A stretch of DNA of 34,057 bases from Protofrankia sp. CiP1_Cm_nod1 (GTDB lineage: Bacteria; Actinomycetota; Actinomycetes; Frankiales; Frankiaceae): contig NZ_CAKKTM010000445.1 of assembly GCF_920888515.1 (NCBI RefSeq), positions 1 to 34,057 of the forward strand, in the 5' to 3' direction. The notes under the pieces are model-generated. The model saw only the letters and a list, made by a program, of their open reading frames with translations. It was not told the origin of the DNA and did not search any database. Below, piece after piece: positions 8,801 through 17,317 of the stretch. The translations under genes were made by a program, and so were the position numbers. Position 1 is the stretch's first letter; each line of letters opens with the position of its first letter.

Positions 8801-9636
8801 CAAGCGATCTTCTGAAACCTCCTGCGAATCGTCGAGCATGCCTGTTGTTCTCTCCAGGAAAGCATCCATGGAGCTCTCCCGGACATAGCCGTCGACGCCC
8901 CTCGGCCAGAATGCACAGTATCGGAGTACCACCTCGCGGTCATCCATCCGAATATGATCACGAAAACGTCCGCCAGTGGCTCTATCGAACTCTGGAAACT
9001 CTGGAGTGTGCGTGCACTGCTTGAGGAACTTCGACTGCGCTTCCTGCTCATGCAGTGCCGGATCTCCTGAGCATTGAGCGGCGTACCACCTGTGTTAATC
9101 CGCTTGAAGATGTCGTACTTGACATCTGGTGGAGTGGTCGAATCAATGACATGGACGACGATCTGCGCATTGTTTATCCGACGCCGGAGAGCCGGTGCCA
9201 GCTCCTCGAAACGTTTCTTCTCAGCCGAACCAAGATACTCCAGATCGGTCAGCGCGAACGCCTGCTGCCGCCCCCGTACATAACTGTGCACGGCGGACAG
9301 CCGCTGTAGACCGTCGACGACGCGCATCATACCGCTGGTGTCCTCGGTAAAATAAAATGCCGGTAGCGGGATCTGCAGCAGGATCGATTCGATGAGACGC
9401 GATTTCTGGCGGGCCTTCCAGACCTTGTTCCGCTGGAAGTCGGGCGCCAGCTCCAGATCACCGTCGTCGATCAGATCGAGGATGTTGCGGAGGGAGAACT
9501 GTTTCGTACCGACCCGGATGTCATCCGGATCCCAGGGCCTGGCGATACCCGGCTGCTCGCCATCGAACTCGGCCTCGACACCGGTTGCCATGTTGTCGAA
9601 GTACTCTTCACGGACGTCGATGCCGTCCTCCGCCAT
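8801..9636 (-). pseudogene. DUF262 (GmrSD/ParB-like) protein, frameshifted and 3'-truncated
   Basis: The N-terminal DUF262 domain is clear: DLELAPDFQRNKVW, RLIESILLQIPLPAFYF, VVDGLQRLSAVHSYV and IFKRINTGGTPLNAQEIRH. The family has a ParB/sulfiredoxin-like nuclease or NTPase fold and often belongs to type IV restriction or phage defence. Just after EIRHCMS (bases 9045-9044) the frame is lost; the -1 frame continues the family sequence with EAQSKFLKQCTHTPEF, DRATGGRF and MDDREVVLRYCAFW down to about 8801. A base is thus missing near 9044. The family normally continues for another 100 or more residues, but here recognisable sequence ends near 8801 beside the hairpin. The start at 9636 is preferred because GGAGGA precedes it by nine bases; an earlier ATG at 9657 is possible. 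Probably non-functional. Confidence 0.85.
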
Positions 9637-9776
9637 GTCGACGCATCCTCCGTCCATACGGGTCCGACGCCGATCGTATGGGACATGGCAACACGGGACT
9701 CGCCCACGCCGGGTCCCGCCGGTTGGCCCGCTTCACATGGGCCGGCTACCTCAAACCGGCGCAAACGCCCGGCCGG

Positions 9777-10055
9777 TCAGGCTTCCTGGAGGGCGGCGCC
9801 CAGGTTGCGCAGGCCCTGCCGGTGGCTGCGGTAGGCGATCGTGTGCCCGACGGCCACGACGGCCGCGACCGGCCACTCGATGATCCCGAGCAGACCGAGC
9901 GCCACCAGACCGGCGAAGTAGCCGAGTTGCTCGGACGGCAGCAGCTCGTAGCGCCGACCGTCGATGTCGACGGTGACGACACCGTGCTGGACGGCGCGTT
10001 CGGCCGCTTCCCGGATGTTTCCCATCTTCTTGGTCGATACCGGTGTCAGAACCAC
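9777..10055 (-). CDS. Small conserved-looking membrane protein of unknown function
   Basis: 92 residues starting with GTG at 10055, chosen for the GGGAGG five bases upstream. Residues 1-45 are soluble (REAAERAVQHGVVTVDIDGRRYELLPSEQLGYFAG). Residues 45-72 form one long or two short hydrophobic helices (GLVALGLLGIIEWPVAAVVAVGHTI), followed by a short basic tail. I do not recognise a family. It lies between the DUF262 relic and vapC in the same orientation, with some 165 bases to vapC, so it need not be cotranscribed. Confidence 0.6.
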   Translation of the reverse strand: MVLTPVSTKKMGNIREAAERAVQHGVVTVDIDGRRYELLPSEQLGYFAGLVALGLLGIIEWPVAAVVAVGHTIAYRSHRQGLRNLGAALQEA

Positions 10056-10221
10056 GTCCGCCTCCCGCCCGGCTGTTCCGCCGCGCTGCCGTTCCGTCCC
10101 GACCGGCCCCCGCCGGTCTTTGCCGTACTGCTTCTCACGGCTTCTTCCTGCCCGGAAACACCGCGAACAGGCAGCGGAACGGACCTGCGCGGACGGACGG
10201 ACAGACGCGCGGACGGGGAGC

Positions 10222-10614
10222 TCACACGGGGTGGATGTCGACCTTCGTCCCGTGGGCTTCGGCCAGGGCGCGCAGATCCGGTGTGTCGCTGGTCAGGATC
10301 GAACGGTCCGTCGAGGCCGCGTTCAGCACGACCGCGGCGTCGACGATGTCGCTGCTTCCCGCCCGGGCCAGCAGCGCGCCGACGGCCCGCGCGGTCTCCT
10401 CGGACAGCGGTTCGACGTCACAGCCCTTCAGCAGGCGGGACAGCAACGGCTGTGGACCGCCTCGCCATGCCTGCGCCAGCACGGGCGCGGGAATGACCGG
10501 ACGGACTTCCCGTTCCAGGATTCGCCGGTGCAGCGCCCACATCGCACGATCACCGGCTTCAGCCGCCAGGAGCGCACCGGTGTCGTACGTGACCCCTCCT
10601 TCGTCCTGCGCCAT
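10222..10614 (-). CDS. vapC: PIN-domain toxin of a VapBC module
   Basis: 130 residues, a normal VapC length. PIN-domain ribonucleases cut RNA with a cluster of acidic residues. Visible here are the first Asp in TYDTGALLAAEAGD (Asp11), a mid-protein acidic region, and SSDIVDAAVV (about 88-97) and ILTSDTPDL (about 106-114) near the C-terminus. The ATG at 10614 overlaps the antitoxin stop (TGATG), the usual vapBC coupling. RNA target unknown. The catalytic acids appear present, so it may be active. Confidence 0.85.
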   Translation of the reverse strand: MAQDEGGVTYDTGALLAAEAGDRAMWALHRRILEREVRPVIPAPVLAQAWRGGPQPLLSRLLKGCDVEPLSEETARAVGALLARAGSSDIVDAAVVLNAASTDRSILTSDTPDLRALAEAHGTKVDIHPV

Positions 10615-10859
10615 CAGGGCTTCCTCCCGACTCCGAGACGGTCGAGGATCTCGTCGGCACGCCGCAGCGCATCCTCGGGGATGGGGCCGTGTTCGGCCTC
10701 GTATTCGCGGACGGCGGCGAGACCTTCCTGGATGCCGATGTGATGGTCGATCAGACGGGAGATCCAGGACGACAGGCTCACGCCCTCGGCTGCCGCCGCT
10801 GCCCGCGCGGCGGTGAGGACACGTTCGTCCAGGGAGACGGACACCTTTGCGACGGCCAT
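10614..10859 (-). CDS. vapB: Ribbon-helix-helix antitoxin of the VapBC module
   Basis: 81 residues from the ATG at 10859. The N-terminus KVSVSLDERVLTAARAAAA followed by GVSLSSWISRLIDHHI reads as a ribbon-helix-helix DNA-binding domain; the C-terminal part (EYEAEHGPIPEDALRRADEIL) should wrap the toxin. The frame is open to about 11054, but the upstream part is not conserved-looking and would run over the operator palindrome, so the short form is chosen. Upstream of vapC with a one-base overlap. Autorepression through the palindrome at 10879-10901 is expected. Confidence 0.82.
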   Translation of the reverse strand: MAVAKVSVSLDERVLTAARAAAAAEGVSLSSWISRLIDHHIGIQEGLAAVREYEAEHGPIPEDALRRADEILDRLGVGRKP

Positions 10860-10878
10860 GCCATCACCATAGTCGATC

Positions 10879-10901
10879 TGTTCGTACCATCGGTACGAAC
10901 A
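10879..10901 (-). promoter_or_regulatory. Perfect palindromic operator upstream of vapBC
   Basis: TGTTCGTACC and GGTACGAACA form a perfect 10-bp inverted repeat with a 3-base centre (ATC), ending 20 bases before the vapB ATG. Position and symmetry fit the binding site of a dimeric ribbon-helix-helix antitoxin. No other gene starts nearby. Confidence 0.75.
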
Positions 10902-10974
10902 CGCGACCGGGATCTCGTGGACCGGCCGCTCCATGAGCAGGGTCACTGCGCACCTTCCTCCATACCTCGACAGA

Positions 10975-10992
10975 TCTTGCTGTAAAGCAAGA
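10975..10992. promoter_or_regulatory. 7-bp inverted repeat between vapBC and hemB
   Basis: TCTTGCT - GTAA - AGCAAGA. It lies about 160 bases past the hemB stop and about 115 bases upstream of vapB. It could be a weak terminator for the hem operon or a second regulatory site; the stem is short and there is no T run. Confidence 0.3.
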
Positions 10993-11154
10993 GTACCGCC
11001 TGAAGCGGGCGGATCAGTACGTACCGCACACTGGAGACCACATACCGAGACCACAGAATCGTCAGGACGTCGGCGATGCGACAGAAGCGGCCTGCGACAA
11101 CGGAGGCGACGCGGGGCAGGCGGGACCTGCGAGGGTAAACGCGGGCGGTGTGGG

Positions 11155-12273
11155 TCAGCGCAGGCGGTGGGCGACTTCCGTCGCCCAGTAGGTCAGGATG
11201 ATGTCCGCGCCTGCCCGGCGGATGGCGGTGAGCGTCTCGGTGATGGCGCGCTCGCGGTCGATCCAGCCGCTGGCCGCCGCCGCCTCCACCATCGCGTACT
11301 CGCCCGAGACCTGGTAGGCGGCGACCGGCACGTCCACGGCGTCGGCGACCGCCCGCAGCACGTCGAGGTAGGCCAGCGCCGGCTTCACCATCACGGCGTC
11401 GGCGCCCTCGGCGAGGTCGAGGGCGACCTCACGCAGGGCCTCGCCGACGGAACGGGCCGGATCCTGCTGGTAGCCGGCGCGGTCGCCGAAGCGCGGCGCG
11501 CACTCGGCCGCGTCCCGGAACGGGCCGTAGAACGCCGACGCGTACTTCGCCGAGTAGGCGAGGACCGGGACGTGGGAGAAGCCGCCGCCGTCGAGCGCCG
11601 CCCGGATCGCGCCGACCTGCCCGTCCATCATCCCGCTCGGCGCCACCACGTGGGCGCCGGCGCGGGCCTGCGCCAGGGCGATCGACGCGTAGCGGGCCAG
11701 GGTGGCGTCGTTGTCGACCTCGCCGTCCTCGGTCAGCAGGCCGCAGTGGCCGTGGTCGGTGTACTCGTCCAGGCAGAGGTCCGTCATGATCACCATGTCG
11801 TCGCCGATCTCGGTGACCAGGTCGGCCAGGGCGAGCTGCACGATGCCGGACGGGTCGTCCGCGGCCGAGCCGCGCCCGTCCTTGTGCGCGGGCACGCCGA
11901 AAAGGATCAGGCCGCCGACGCCGGCGCGGGCCGCCTCCACCGCGGCCTTGCGCAACGACTCCCGGGTGTGCTGGACGACTCCGGGCATCGAGGCGATCGG
12001 CGCGGGGGCGTCGATGCCCTCCTTGACGAACAGCGGCAACACAAGATCCGCGGGATGCAGCCGGACGTCGGCCACCAGCCGGCGCAATGGTGCCCCGCGG
12101 CGCAGTCGACGGGGCCGGGCCAGCGGGAATCCCACGCCCCCACCGGGGGTGGCACCCAGGGCAGTGGCACCCAGGGCAGTGGCACCCAGGGCGCCAGCCC
12201 CGGGTAACGGCGGACGCGGGGCGGCCGGCCCCGCCGTGCTCGCACCGGCGGTGACGCGCGGCGGCACGCTCAC
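11155..12273 (-). CDS. hemB: Delta-aminolevulinic acid dehydratase (porphobilinogen synthase)
   Basis: Condenses two 5-aminolevulinates to porphobilinogen. 372 residues from the GTG at 12273, which overlaps the hemD stop (GTGA); typical HemB is 320-335. The extra 45 residues at the N-terminus are low complexity (ALGATALGAT repeats), and the core begins near FPLARPRRLRR. Catalytic lysines are in SAKYAS (Lys243) and VMVKPAL (Lys297). The metal-binding stretch TDLCLDEYTDHGHC keeps two of the three zinc cysteines (167 and 177), with Asp169 in place of the middle one. Last gene of the rex-hemA-hemD-hemB operon. A start nearer the core is possible, but I see no better ribosome binding site. Confidence 0.95.
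   Translation of the reverse strand: MSVPPRVTAGASTAGPAAPRPPLPGAGALGATALGATALGATPGGGVGFPLARPRRLRRGAPLRRLVADVRLHPADLVLPLFVKEGIDAPAPIASMPGVVQHTRESLRKAAVEAARAGVGGLILFGVPAHKDGRGSAADDPSGIVQLALADLVTEIGDDMVIMTDLCLDEYTDHGHCGLLTEDGEVDNDATLARYASIALAQARAGAHVVAPSGMMDGQVGAIRAALDGGGFSHVPVLAYSAKYASAFYGPFRDAAECAPRFGDRAGYQQDPARSVGEALREVALDLAEGADAVMVKPALAYLDVLRAVADAVDVPVAAYQVSGEYAMVEAAAASGWIDRERAITETLTAIRRAGADIILTYWATEVAHRLR
12149..12192 (-). repeat. 15-bp coding repeat near the hemB start, 3 copies
   Basis: GTGGCACCCAGGGCA at 12149, 12164 and 12179 (last copy short by one base). In the minus strand it encodes A-L-G-A-T repeats in the non-conserved N-terminal extension of HemB. Confidence 0.9.
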
Positions 12274-14144
12274 CGCCGGGAACCGCGCCGGGGCTTGGGC
12301 AGCCGGGCCGCGAGCGGGCCGACCTTGCCCAGCTCCTCCCGGTGCTCGGCGGCGAAGTCGGCCAGCGCCTGCACCAGCGACGGGATCGACGCCTCGGACG
12401 CCTGGACGTCCACGCGCAGGCCCAGCTCGACCGCGGTGGCCGCGGTCTGCGGGCCGATCACCGCGATCACCGTGGTCTCGTGCGGCTTGCCGGCGATCCC
12501 GACCAGGTTGCGCACGGTCGAGGAGGAGGTGAACACCACCGCGTCCACCCGGCCGCCCTTGAGCGCCTCCCGGATCGGGGCCGGCGGCGGCGCGGCCCGC
12601 ACCGTGCGGTACGCGGTGACGTCGTCGACGTTCCAGCCGCGCTCCTTCAGGCCGGCCACCAGGGTCTCGGTGGCGATGTCGGCCCGGGGCAGCAGCACCC
12701 GGTCGAGCGGGTCGAACACGTCGTCGTAGTCGGGCCAGTCGGCGAGCAGGCCCTCGCTGGACTGCTGGCCGGAGGGGACGAGGTCGGGGCGGATGCCGAA
12801 GGCGCGCAGGGCGTCCGCGGTCGCCTCGCCGATCGCGGCCACCTTGACGCCGGCGAACGCCCGCGCGTCCAGGCTGCGCTCCTCGACCTTCTCCTGGACG
12901 GCCCGGACCGCGTTGACCGAGGTGAAGGCCACCCACTGGTAGCGCCCGGACACCAGGCCGGTGATCGCGCGTTCCATGGGGGCGGCCGTCCGCGGCGGCT
13001 CCACCGCGATCGTGGGCACCTCCAGCGGGCTCGCGCCGTGCGAGCGCAGCAGATCCGACAGGATCGCCGCCTGCTCCTTCGTCCGGGGCACCAGCACCGT
13101 CCAGCCGAACAGCGCGCGCGACTCCCACCAGGACAGCTTGTTACGAGCTGTGACCGCGACCCCGATGGACATCACCACGCAGGGGGCGTTCGCGACGACG
13201 GGCGCGGCGTCGGCCTCGATCCGGTCCAGGGTGGAGGTGACCGTGCGCTGGTCGGTGGTGGTGCCGTCCACCGTCACCGACACGGGGGTGTCGCCGGCCC
13301 GGCCGTGCTCGACCAGCGCCGCCGCGACCTTGCCGACCTCGTTGGAGACCGCCGTCACCACAAGGGTGCCGGGTGCCTGGGCCAGCGCCGCCCAGTCGAG
13401 GTCCGAGCCGGAGCCGCCGACGTCCAGGCTTCCGCTCCCGGCGAGCCCGCCGAGCCCCAGCGAGGAGCCCAGCGGCGAGGCCGCGAGACCCGCGCCGAGC
13501 CCGGACCCGCCCAGCCCGGACCCGCCCAGCCCTGGGCCGCCCAGCCCGGGACCACCAAGACCGGAGCCGGAGCTGCCGAGGCTGGAGAGGCCACGTCCAC
13601 CGAGGCGGCCCGCCCCGAAGGACGGGGCGCCCAGCCCCGTGGTGGGCGTCTCCGCCACCGGGGCCACGGTGGGCCGCACCCCGCTGGCGGAGAAGACCCC
13701 CTGGGTGCTCGCGAAGGTGACCGGCAGGCCGGTGGCGATCCCGGAATAGGTGGCGACCGCCGCGCCGGTCGGAATCCCCGGCACGACCCGGAAGGGAATC
13801 TTCGCCTTGGCGAGTGCCTGCGCGTCGGCGGTGCCGATTCCGGTCAGCCACGGATCCGAGGAGTACAGGCGTACGACCCGCTCACCGGCACGGGCCCGGG
13901 TGACGACGACGGTGGTCGCCGCGGTCGCGTCCAGGACTGGTTTTGCCACGTCGGTATCGCCGATCCGCAGCACCTCGCCGGGCAGCTTGGCGACAATCTC
14001 CGGGGCGACGTCCGGATCGACGATTACCGAATCGGCCCCGGCCAGCGTCTCGGCGGCGAGAACTGTCAACAAACCGGGGTCGCGTGGGCCTGCTCCAACG
14101 AGGGCGACCGGGGTCAGAGGCTTCTTTGTGCGGCGGGTGGCCAT
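12270..14144 (-). CDS. hemD: Uroporphyrinogen-III synthase with degenerate CobA-type methyltransferase domain
   Basis: 624 residues from the ATG at 14144, two bases past the stop of the hemC relic. Residues 10-165 and 255-330 resemble a SAM uroporphyrinogen-III methyltransferase (VALVGAGPRDPGLLT near the start, VVPGIPTGAAVATYSGI at 120-136). The canonical GGDP-type loop is replaced by LYSSDPWLTG and the first glycine-rich motif carries Arg for Gly, so methylation is doubtful. Residues 169-248 are a Gly/Ser/Leu-rich insertion inside that domain. Residues from about 348 to 610 form the HemD domain (FGWTVLVPRTKEQA, AFTSVNAVRAVQE, VAAIGEATADALRAFG, VVFTSSSTVRNLVG, IAVIGPQTAATAVELG), closing hydroxymethylbilane to uroporphyrinogen III. 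Actinobacteria commonly have this fusion. The HemD part looks intact. Confidence 0.93.
   Translation of the reverse strand: MATRRTKKPLTPVALVGAGPRDPGLLTVLAAETLAGADSVIVDPDVAPEIVAKLPGEVLRIGDTDVAKPVLDATAATTVVVTRARAGERVVRLYSSDPWLTGIGTADAQALAKAKIPFRVVPGIPTGAAVATYSGIATGLPVTFASTQGVFSASGVRPTVAPVAETPTTGLGAPSFGAGRLGGRGLSSLGSSGSGLGGPGLGGPGLGGSGLGGSGLGAGLAASPLGSSLGLGGLAGSGSLDVGGSGSDLDWAALAQAPGTLVVTAVSNEVGKVAAALVEHGRAGDTPVSVTVDGTTTDQRTVTSTLDRIEADAAPVVANAPCVVMSIGVAVTARNKLSWWESRALFGWTVLVPRTKEQAAILSDLLRSHGASPLEVPTIAVEPPRTAAPMERAITGLVSGRYQWVAFTSVNAVRAVQEKVEERSLDARAFAGVKVAAIGEATADALRAFGIRPDLVPSGQQSSEGLLADWPDYDDVFDPLDRVLLPRADIATETLVAGLKERGWNVDDVTAYRTVRAAPPPAPIREALKGGRVDAVVFTSSSTVRNLVGIAGKPHETTVIAVIGPQTAATAVELGLRVDVQASEASIPSLVQALADFAAEHREELGKVGPLAARLPKPRRGSRR
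13495..13554 (-). repeat. 15-bp coding repeat in the Gly-rich insertion of hemD, 4 copies
   Basis: Units CCGAGCCCGGACCCG, CCCAGCCCGGACCCG, CCCAGCCCTGGGCCG and CCCAGCCCGGGACCA at 13495, 13510, 13525 and 13540. They encode G-L-G-G-S/P repeats within the CobA-like domain. Confidence 0.9.
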
Positions 14145-14146
14145 GA

Positions 14147-14880
14147 TCAGCGATTTCCCATCAGCGTCTGTGCTCCGGCGGACAACATCGTGTCCGCGAG
14201 GCGCTCTCCCAGCGCCCCCGGGTAAGTCGGCGGACCCGGTGATCCCGCGCCGGAGAACACGCTCCCTCTCCGGCAACGCGACCACGGCCCGTGGTCGAAT
14301 GGCACCGGCGCCCGATGTTCCGGTGGACGCCATCGCGACCTCGGCGAAGGCGCCGACCAGCGCACCGCGACCGGCCTCAATGGCCGCCGGGTAGGCACGC
14401 TCGGCAACAACAGCAGCCCGCGATGGTGGACCGTCCAGTACAAACCGTAGCAGCCCGCGGGGAGTTGCCTGTCGTCGGTACAGTCCGCGCGCTCGAACCT
14501 GGGCTTCGACGCGTCCTGCTCACCTACGTGTTCGACTGCCAGCGCCTCCCTCCCGTCACCTCGCCGGACCTCTGCCCGGACGTCGCCATCTTGTTGAACG
14601 CTCCCGCCCGCGACATCCCGCCCACGGGACGGGACAACTCCGGCGCCTGTCGACAGGCTCTGCCGGATCCACAGCCCCGGGCAGCTCGTACACTGCTTCG
14701 CGACGCGCCGCCGAACCCTGCCCGCTGATCCAACAGCCCGCTGATCCAATGCGTCTATCGGCGCGGCCCTTATCCGAGTATCGACGTTACCTCGTATCGG
14801 CAGGATATTCAGTCCCGGACCGGGTTTGTGCCGCTGCGTCATCCACCGGGCCACCCGTTGGGCCTCGTATTGCGGCCGCC
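14147..14880 (-). pseudogene. hemC: hemC (hydroxymethylbilane synthase) relic: N-terminal half missing, two frameshifts
   Basis: This is the place where hemC stands in the hemA-hemC-hemD-hemB order. Reading minus: from about 14878, RRPQYEAQRVAR leads to ILPIRGNVDTRI (RGNVDTRI at 14794-14771), the hallmark mid-protein motif. The same frame gives ALAVE at 14545-14531 (family GQGALAVE) and ends at ADCTDDRQLP. At the C run near 14461 the frame shifts and LLRFVLDG, SRAAVVAERAYPAAIEAG, GALVGAFAEVA and RERVLRRGITGSAD follow. At the G run 14213-14217 it shifts back to ALGERLADTMLSAGAQTLMGNR, ending at 14147. The dipyrromethane cysteine of the family's EAGCSAPVG is Arg here (CGC at 14369-14367, EAGRGALVG). 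About 140 N-terminal residues, including the catalytic Asp region, are absent: hemA's stop at 14914 is only 34 bases upstream. It cannot make a working enzyme. Confidence 0.88.
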
Positions 14881-14913
14881 GGACGACGCGTCCGCGCCGG
14901 CCGCGGCCGGCCG

Positions 14914-16287
14914 CTAGGGCACCTCCGGCAGATCGGGTAACGAGACCACCGCGGGAGTCTCCCGCGGCAGATCGAACAGCTCCCGCAACGCCTCGGCGTA
15001 GGAATCACCGCCGGGGGCGGCGGCGAGCTGCTGGACCCGCACCGTCGGCGCGTGCAGGATCTTGTCCGCCACCCGGCGCACCGCCCCCTCGACCACGGCC
15101 CAGTCGCGCGCGTCGAGGTCGGGCAGCCGGGTGTGCAGCCGCAGGAGCTCCTCCCGGACGACGGCGGCGGCCTGGGCCCGCAGCGCCACCACCGTCGGGG
15201 CGACCCGGTGCGCGCGGCGGCGGTCGAGATAGGCGCTGACCTCGGAGGCCACCAGAGTCCGCACCGACTCGACGTCGCTGACCGCCTGCTGGCCCTCAAG
15301 GGCCGTCCGCAGCGTGTCGAGATCGATAAGGGTGACGCCGGGCAGTTCGCGGACGGCCACGTCGACGTCCCGCGGGAGCGCGAGGTCGAGCAGCACCAGT
15401 GGCCGGCCGCCGCGGCGGGCCAGCGCGTCGGCCACCACGCCCCGGGTCAGGACCAGCCCGGACGCGCCGGTCGAGGAGATCACCAGGTCGGCCCGGCCCA
15501 GCTCGCCCGCCAGGTGCGTGAGCGGAATCACTTCGGCACCGTAGGTGTCGGCGATCCGGTGGGCCCGCGCCGCGGTACGGTTCGCGACGACGAGGTCGGT
15601 CGCGCCGGCCCGCCGTACGACCGCCGCGGCCAGCGCCCCCACCGCCCCCGCGCCCACAAGCAGGACGCGTCGGCCGGCCAGCGCGCCGTCGGCGGGCGTG
15701 TTGCCGGCGGGTGCGCTCCCGGGTAAGGGGTCGGCCGCGTCGGCGGGCGGCGGCCCCCACTCGGCCGCGACCAGCCGTACCCCGACGGAGACGATCGACG
15801 CCCCGGCGGTGCCGATCGCGGTTTCGCTGTGCGCCCGTTTACCGACCCGCAGGGCCGTCTGGAACAGGCCCTCGAGGGTGGCGCCGACGCTCGCCTCGGC
15901 CTGGGCCACGCGTAGGGCCGACCGGACCTGGCCGAGGATCTGCGCCTCCCCCACCAGCATGGAGTCGAGCCCGCAGACGACCGAGAACAGGTGGCCGACG
16001 GCCCGTGCCTCGTGGTGGACGTACAGGTGCGGGGCGAGATCCGCCAGCTGGGTGCCGGTGATCCGGGTGAGCTGGTCGGAGACGTCGGCGACGCCGCCGT
16101 GGAAGGTCTCCACCTCGGCGTAGATCTCGGTGCGGTTACATGTCGAGAGCACCACGCTCTCCGCGACGGATCCGGCCTGCGACAGGTCGTACAGGACCTT
16201 CGGGACGTCGTCGTCCGGCACCGCGGCCTTCTCCAGGGTGGACGTGGGCGCGCTGCGGTGGTTGAGACCGACGACCAGCAGGCTCAT
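14914..16287 (-). CDS. hemA: Glutamyl-tRNA reductase
   Basis: Reduces glutamyl-tRNA(Glu) with NADPH to glutamate-1-semialdehyde, the first committed step of tetrapyrrole synthesis; HemL (2754-4112) takes the product. 457 residues, normal for actinobacteria. The N-terminus [10 protein letters not shown] leads to the catalytic cysteine in [10 protein letters not shown] (Cys50), then [13 protein letters not shown], the NADPH fold [16 protein letters not shown] (about 205-220) with VANRT, and a C-terminal dimerisation helix region ([20 protein letters not shown]). A Pro/Ala-rich linker ([21 protein letters not shown]) precedes the Rossmann domain. The ATG at 16287 overlaps the rex stop by four bases, so it is translated from the rex transcript. 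Confidence 0.97.
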   Translation of the reverse strand: MSLLVVGLNHRSAPTSTLEKAAVPDDDVPKVLYDLSQAGSVAESVVLSTCNRTEIYAEVETFHGGVADVSDQLTRITGTQLADLAPHLYVHHEARAVGHLFSVVCGLDSMLVGEAQILGQVRSALRVAQAEASVGATLEGLFQTALRVGKRAHSETAIGTAGASIVSVGVRLVAAEWGPPPADAADPLPGSAPAGNTPADGALAGRRVLLVGAGAVGALAAAVVRRAGATDLVVANRTAARAHRIADTYGAEVIPLTHLAGELGRADLVISSTGASGLVLTRGVVADALARRGGRPLVLLDLALPRDVDVAVRELPGVTLIDLDTLRTALEGQQAVSDVESVRTLVASEVSAYLDRRRAHRVAPTVVALRAQAAAVVREELLRLHTRLPDLDARDWAVVEGAVRRVADKILHAPTVRVQQLAAAPGGDSYAEALRELFDLPRETPAVVSLPDLPEVP

Positions 16288-17165
16288 GACGTCTCACCCC
16301 CGGTGGTGGCCCCCCTCGCGGTCCCGCCCGTCCCCCCGGGCGTGCCCACCAGCGGGCCGTCGGCGCCCCGCGTTCCCGGTGCCGGCGGCCCGGTGGGCGC
16401 ACGGGTCACCACGGCCAGCCGCGGGTCGGCGGGCTCACCGGGGCGGCCCGCCCGGCGGCCGGGTGGACGCGTGGGTGCGGCCACACCGCCCGTGGCCGGC
16501 GCCGAACGCTTGCGAGCCTCGTGGAACGACAGGATCTGCAGTTCCACAGCGAGATCAACCTTGCGCACGTCCACTCCCACCGGCACCGACAACGCGATCG
16601 GCGCGAAATTGAGGATGCTCGTGATTCCCGCGGAGACAAGGCGGTCACACACTGCCTGCGCGGCCGCGGCCGGCGTGCAGATGACACCTATCGTCACCTG
16701 GTTGCGTTCGACAAGTGCTTCCATCTCGTCGAGCGGGCTGACCGCGACGCCGCCGACGGACTCGCCGATCCGGTCGGGATCGACGTCGAGCAGGGCGACC
16801 ACCCGGAATCCCCGGGAGCGGAAGCCGGCGTAGCCCGCGAGCGCGTGGCCGAGGTTGCCGACCCCGACCAGCACGACCGTCCGGTCCTCGGTCAGCCCGA
16901 GCTCGGCGGCGATGCGGCCGAGCAGGAAGTCGACGTCGTAGCCGACGCCACGCGTCCCGTACGAGCCCAGGTAGGACAGGTCCTTGCGGACCTTCGCCGA
17001 GGTCATGCCGGCCGCCTTCGCCAGCGTCTCGGACGAGACCGTGCGGACCGCCCGGTCGGCGAGCGAAGTGAGGACCCGCAGGTAGAGCGGGAGGCGGGCG
17101 ACCGTCGCCTCGGGCACGGACGAGCGTCCACGGGCAGCGCCGGCCGCCCGCCGAAGCTCAGTCAT
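16284..17165 (-). CDS. rex: Redox-sensing transcriptional repressor Rex
   Basis: Senses the NADH/NAD+ ratio: NADH binding releases it from DNA. 293 residues from the ATG at 17165, chosen for GGGAG seven bases upstream (a GTG at 17183 is the alternative). Residues 20-80 are the winged helix ([48 protein letters not shown]). Residues 95-215 are the Rossmann domain with [16 protein letters not shown] and the domain-swap helix near [11 protein letters not shown]. The last 65 residues are a Pro/Gly/Thr-rich tail not found in short Rex proteins. First gene of the hem operon and overlapping hemA. In Streptomyces, Rex controls rex-hemACD; the operator at 17318-17335 indicates the same here. Confidence 0.96.
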   Translation of the reverse strand: MTELRRAAGAARGRSSVPEATVARLPLYLRVLTSLADRAVRTVSSETLAKAAGMTSAKVRKDLSYLGSYGTRGVGYDVDFLLGRIAAELGLTEDRTVVLVGVGNLGHALAGYAGFRSRGFRVVALLDVDPDRIGESVGGVAVSPLDEMEALVERNQVTIGVICTPAAAAQAVCDRLVSAGITSILNFAPIALSVPVGVDVRKVDLAVELQILSFHEARKRSAPATGGVAAPTRPPGRRAGRPGEPADPRLAVVTRAPTGPPAPGTRGADGPLVGTPGGTGGTARGATTGGETS

Positions 17166-17317
17166 GTACGGCTCCCGCCCCACTCAAGACGCCCGGCCGC
17201 CGACGACGCCGGGCGCGCGGCCCCACAGTGCTCCGCTACCAGCTCCGCGGCGGGCGCCACGGTCGGTCTCGCGGTCGAACGACGCCGGTGGACGGCTGTC
17301 GGGGCGAGTTTACGACC

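Noticed and set aside
8560-11154. The accessory patch considered as an integrated mobile element.
   Set aside because: No integrase, transposase, terminal inverted repeats or attachment-site duplication could be found.
12273-13128. A long open frame would extend HemB upstream by about 285 residues.
   Set aside because: It lies wholly inside the hemD coding region in another frame, has Arg/Gly-rich composition and no conserved domain; the GTG at 12273 coupled to the hemD stop is the natural start.
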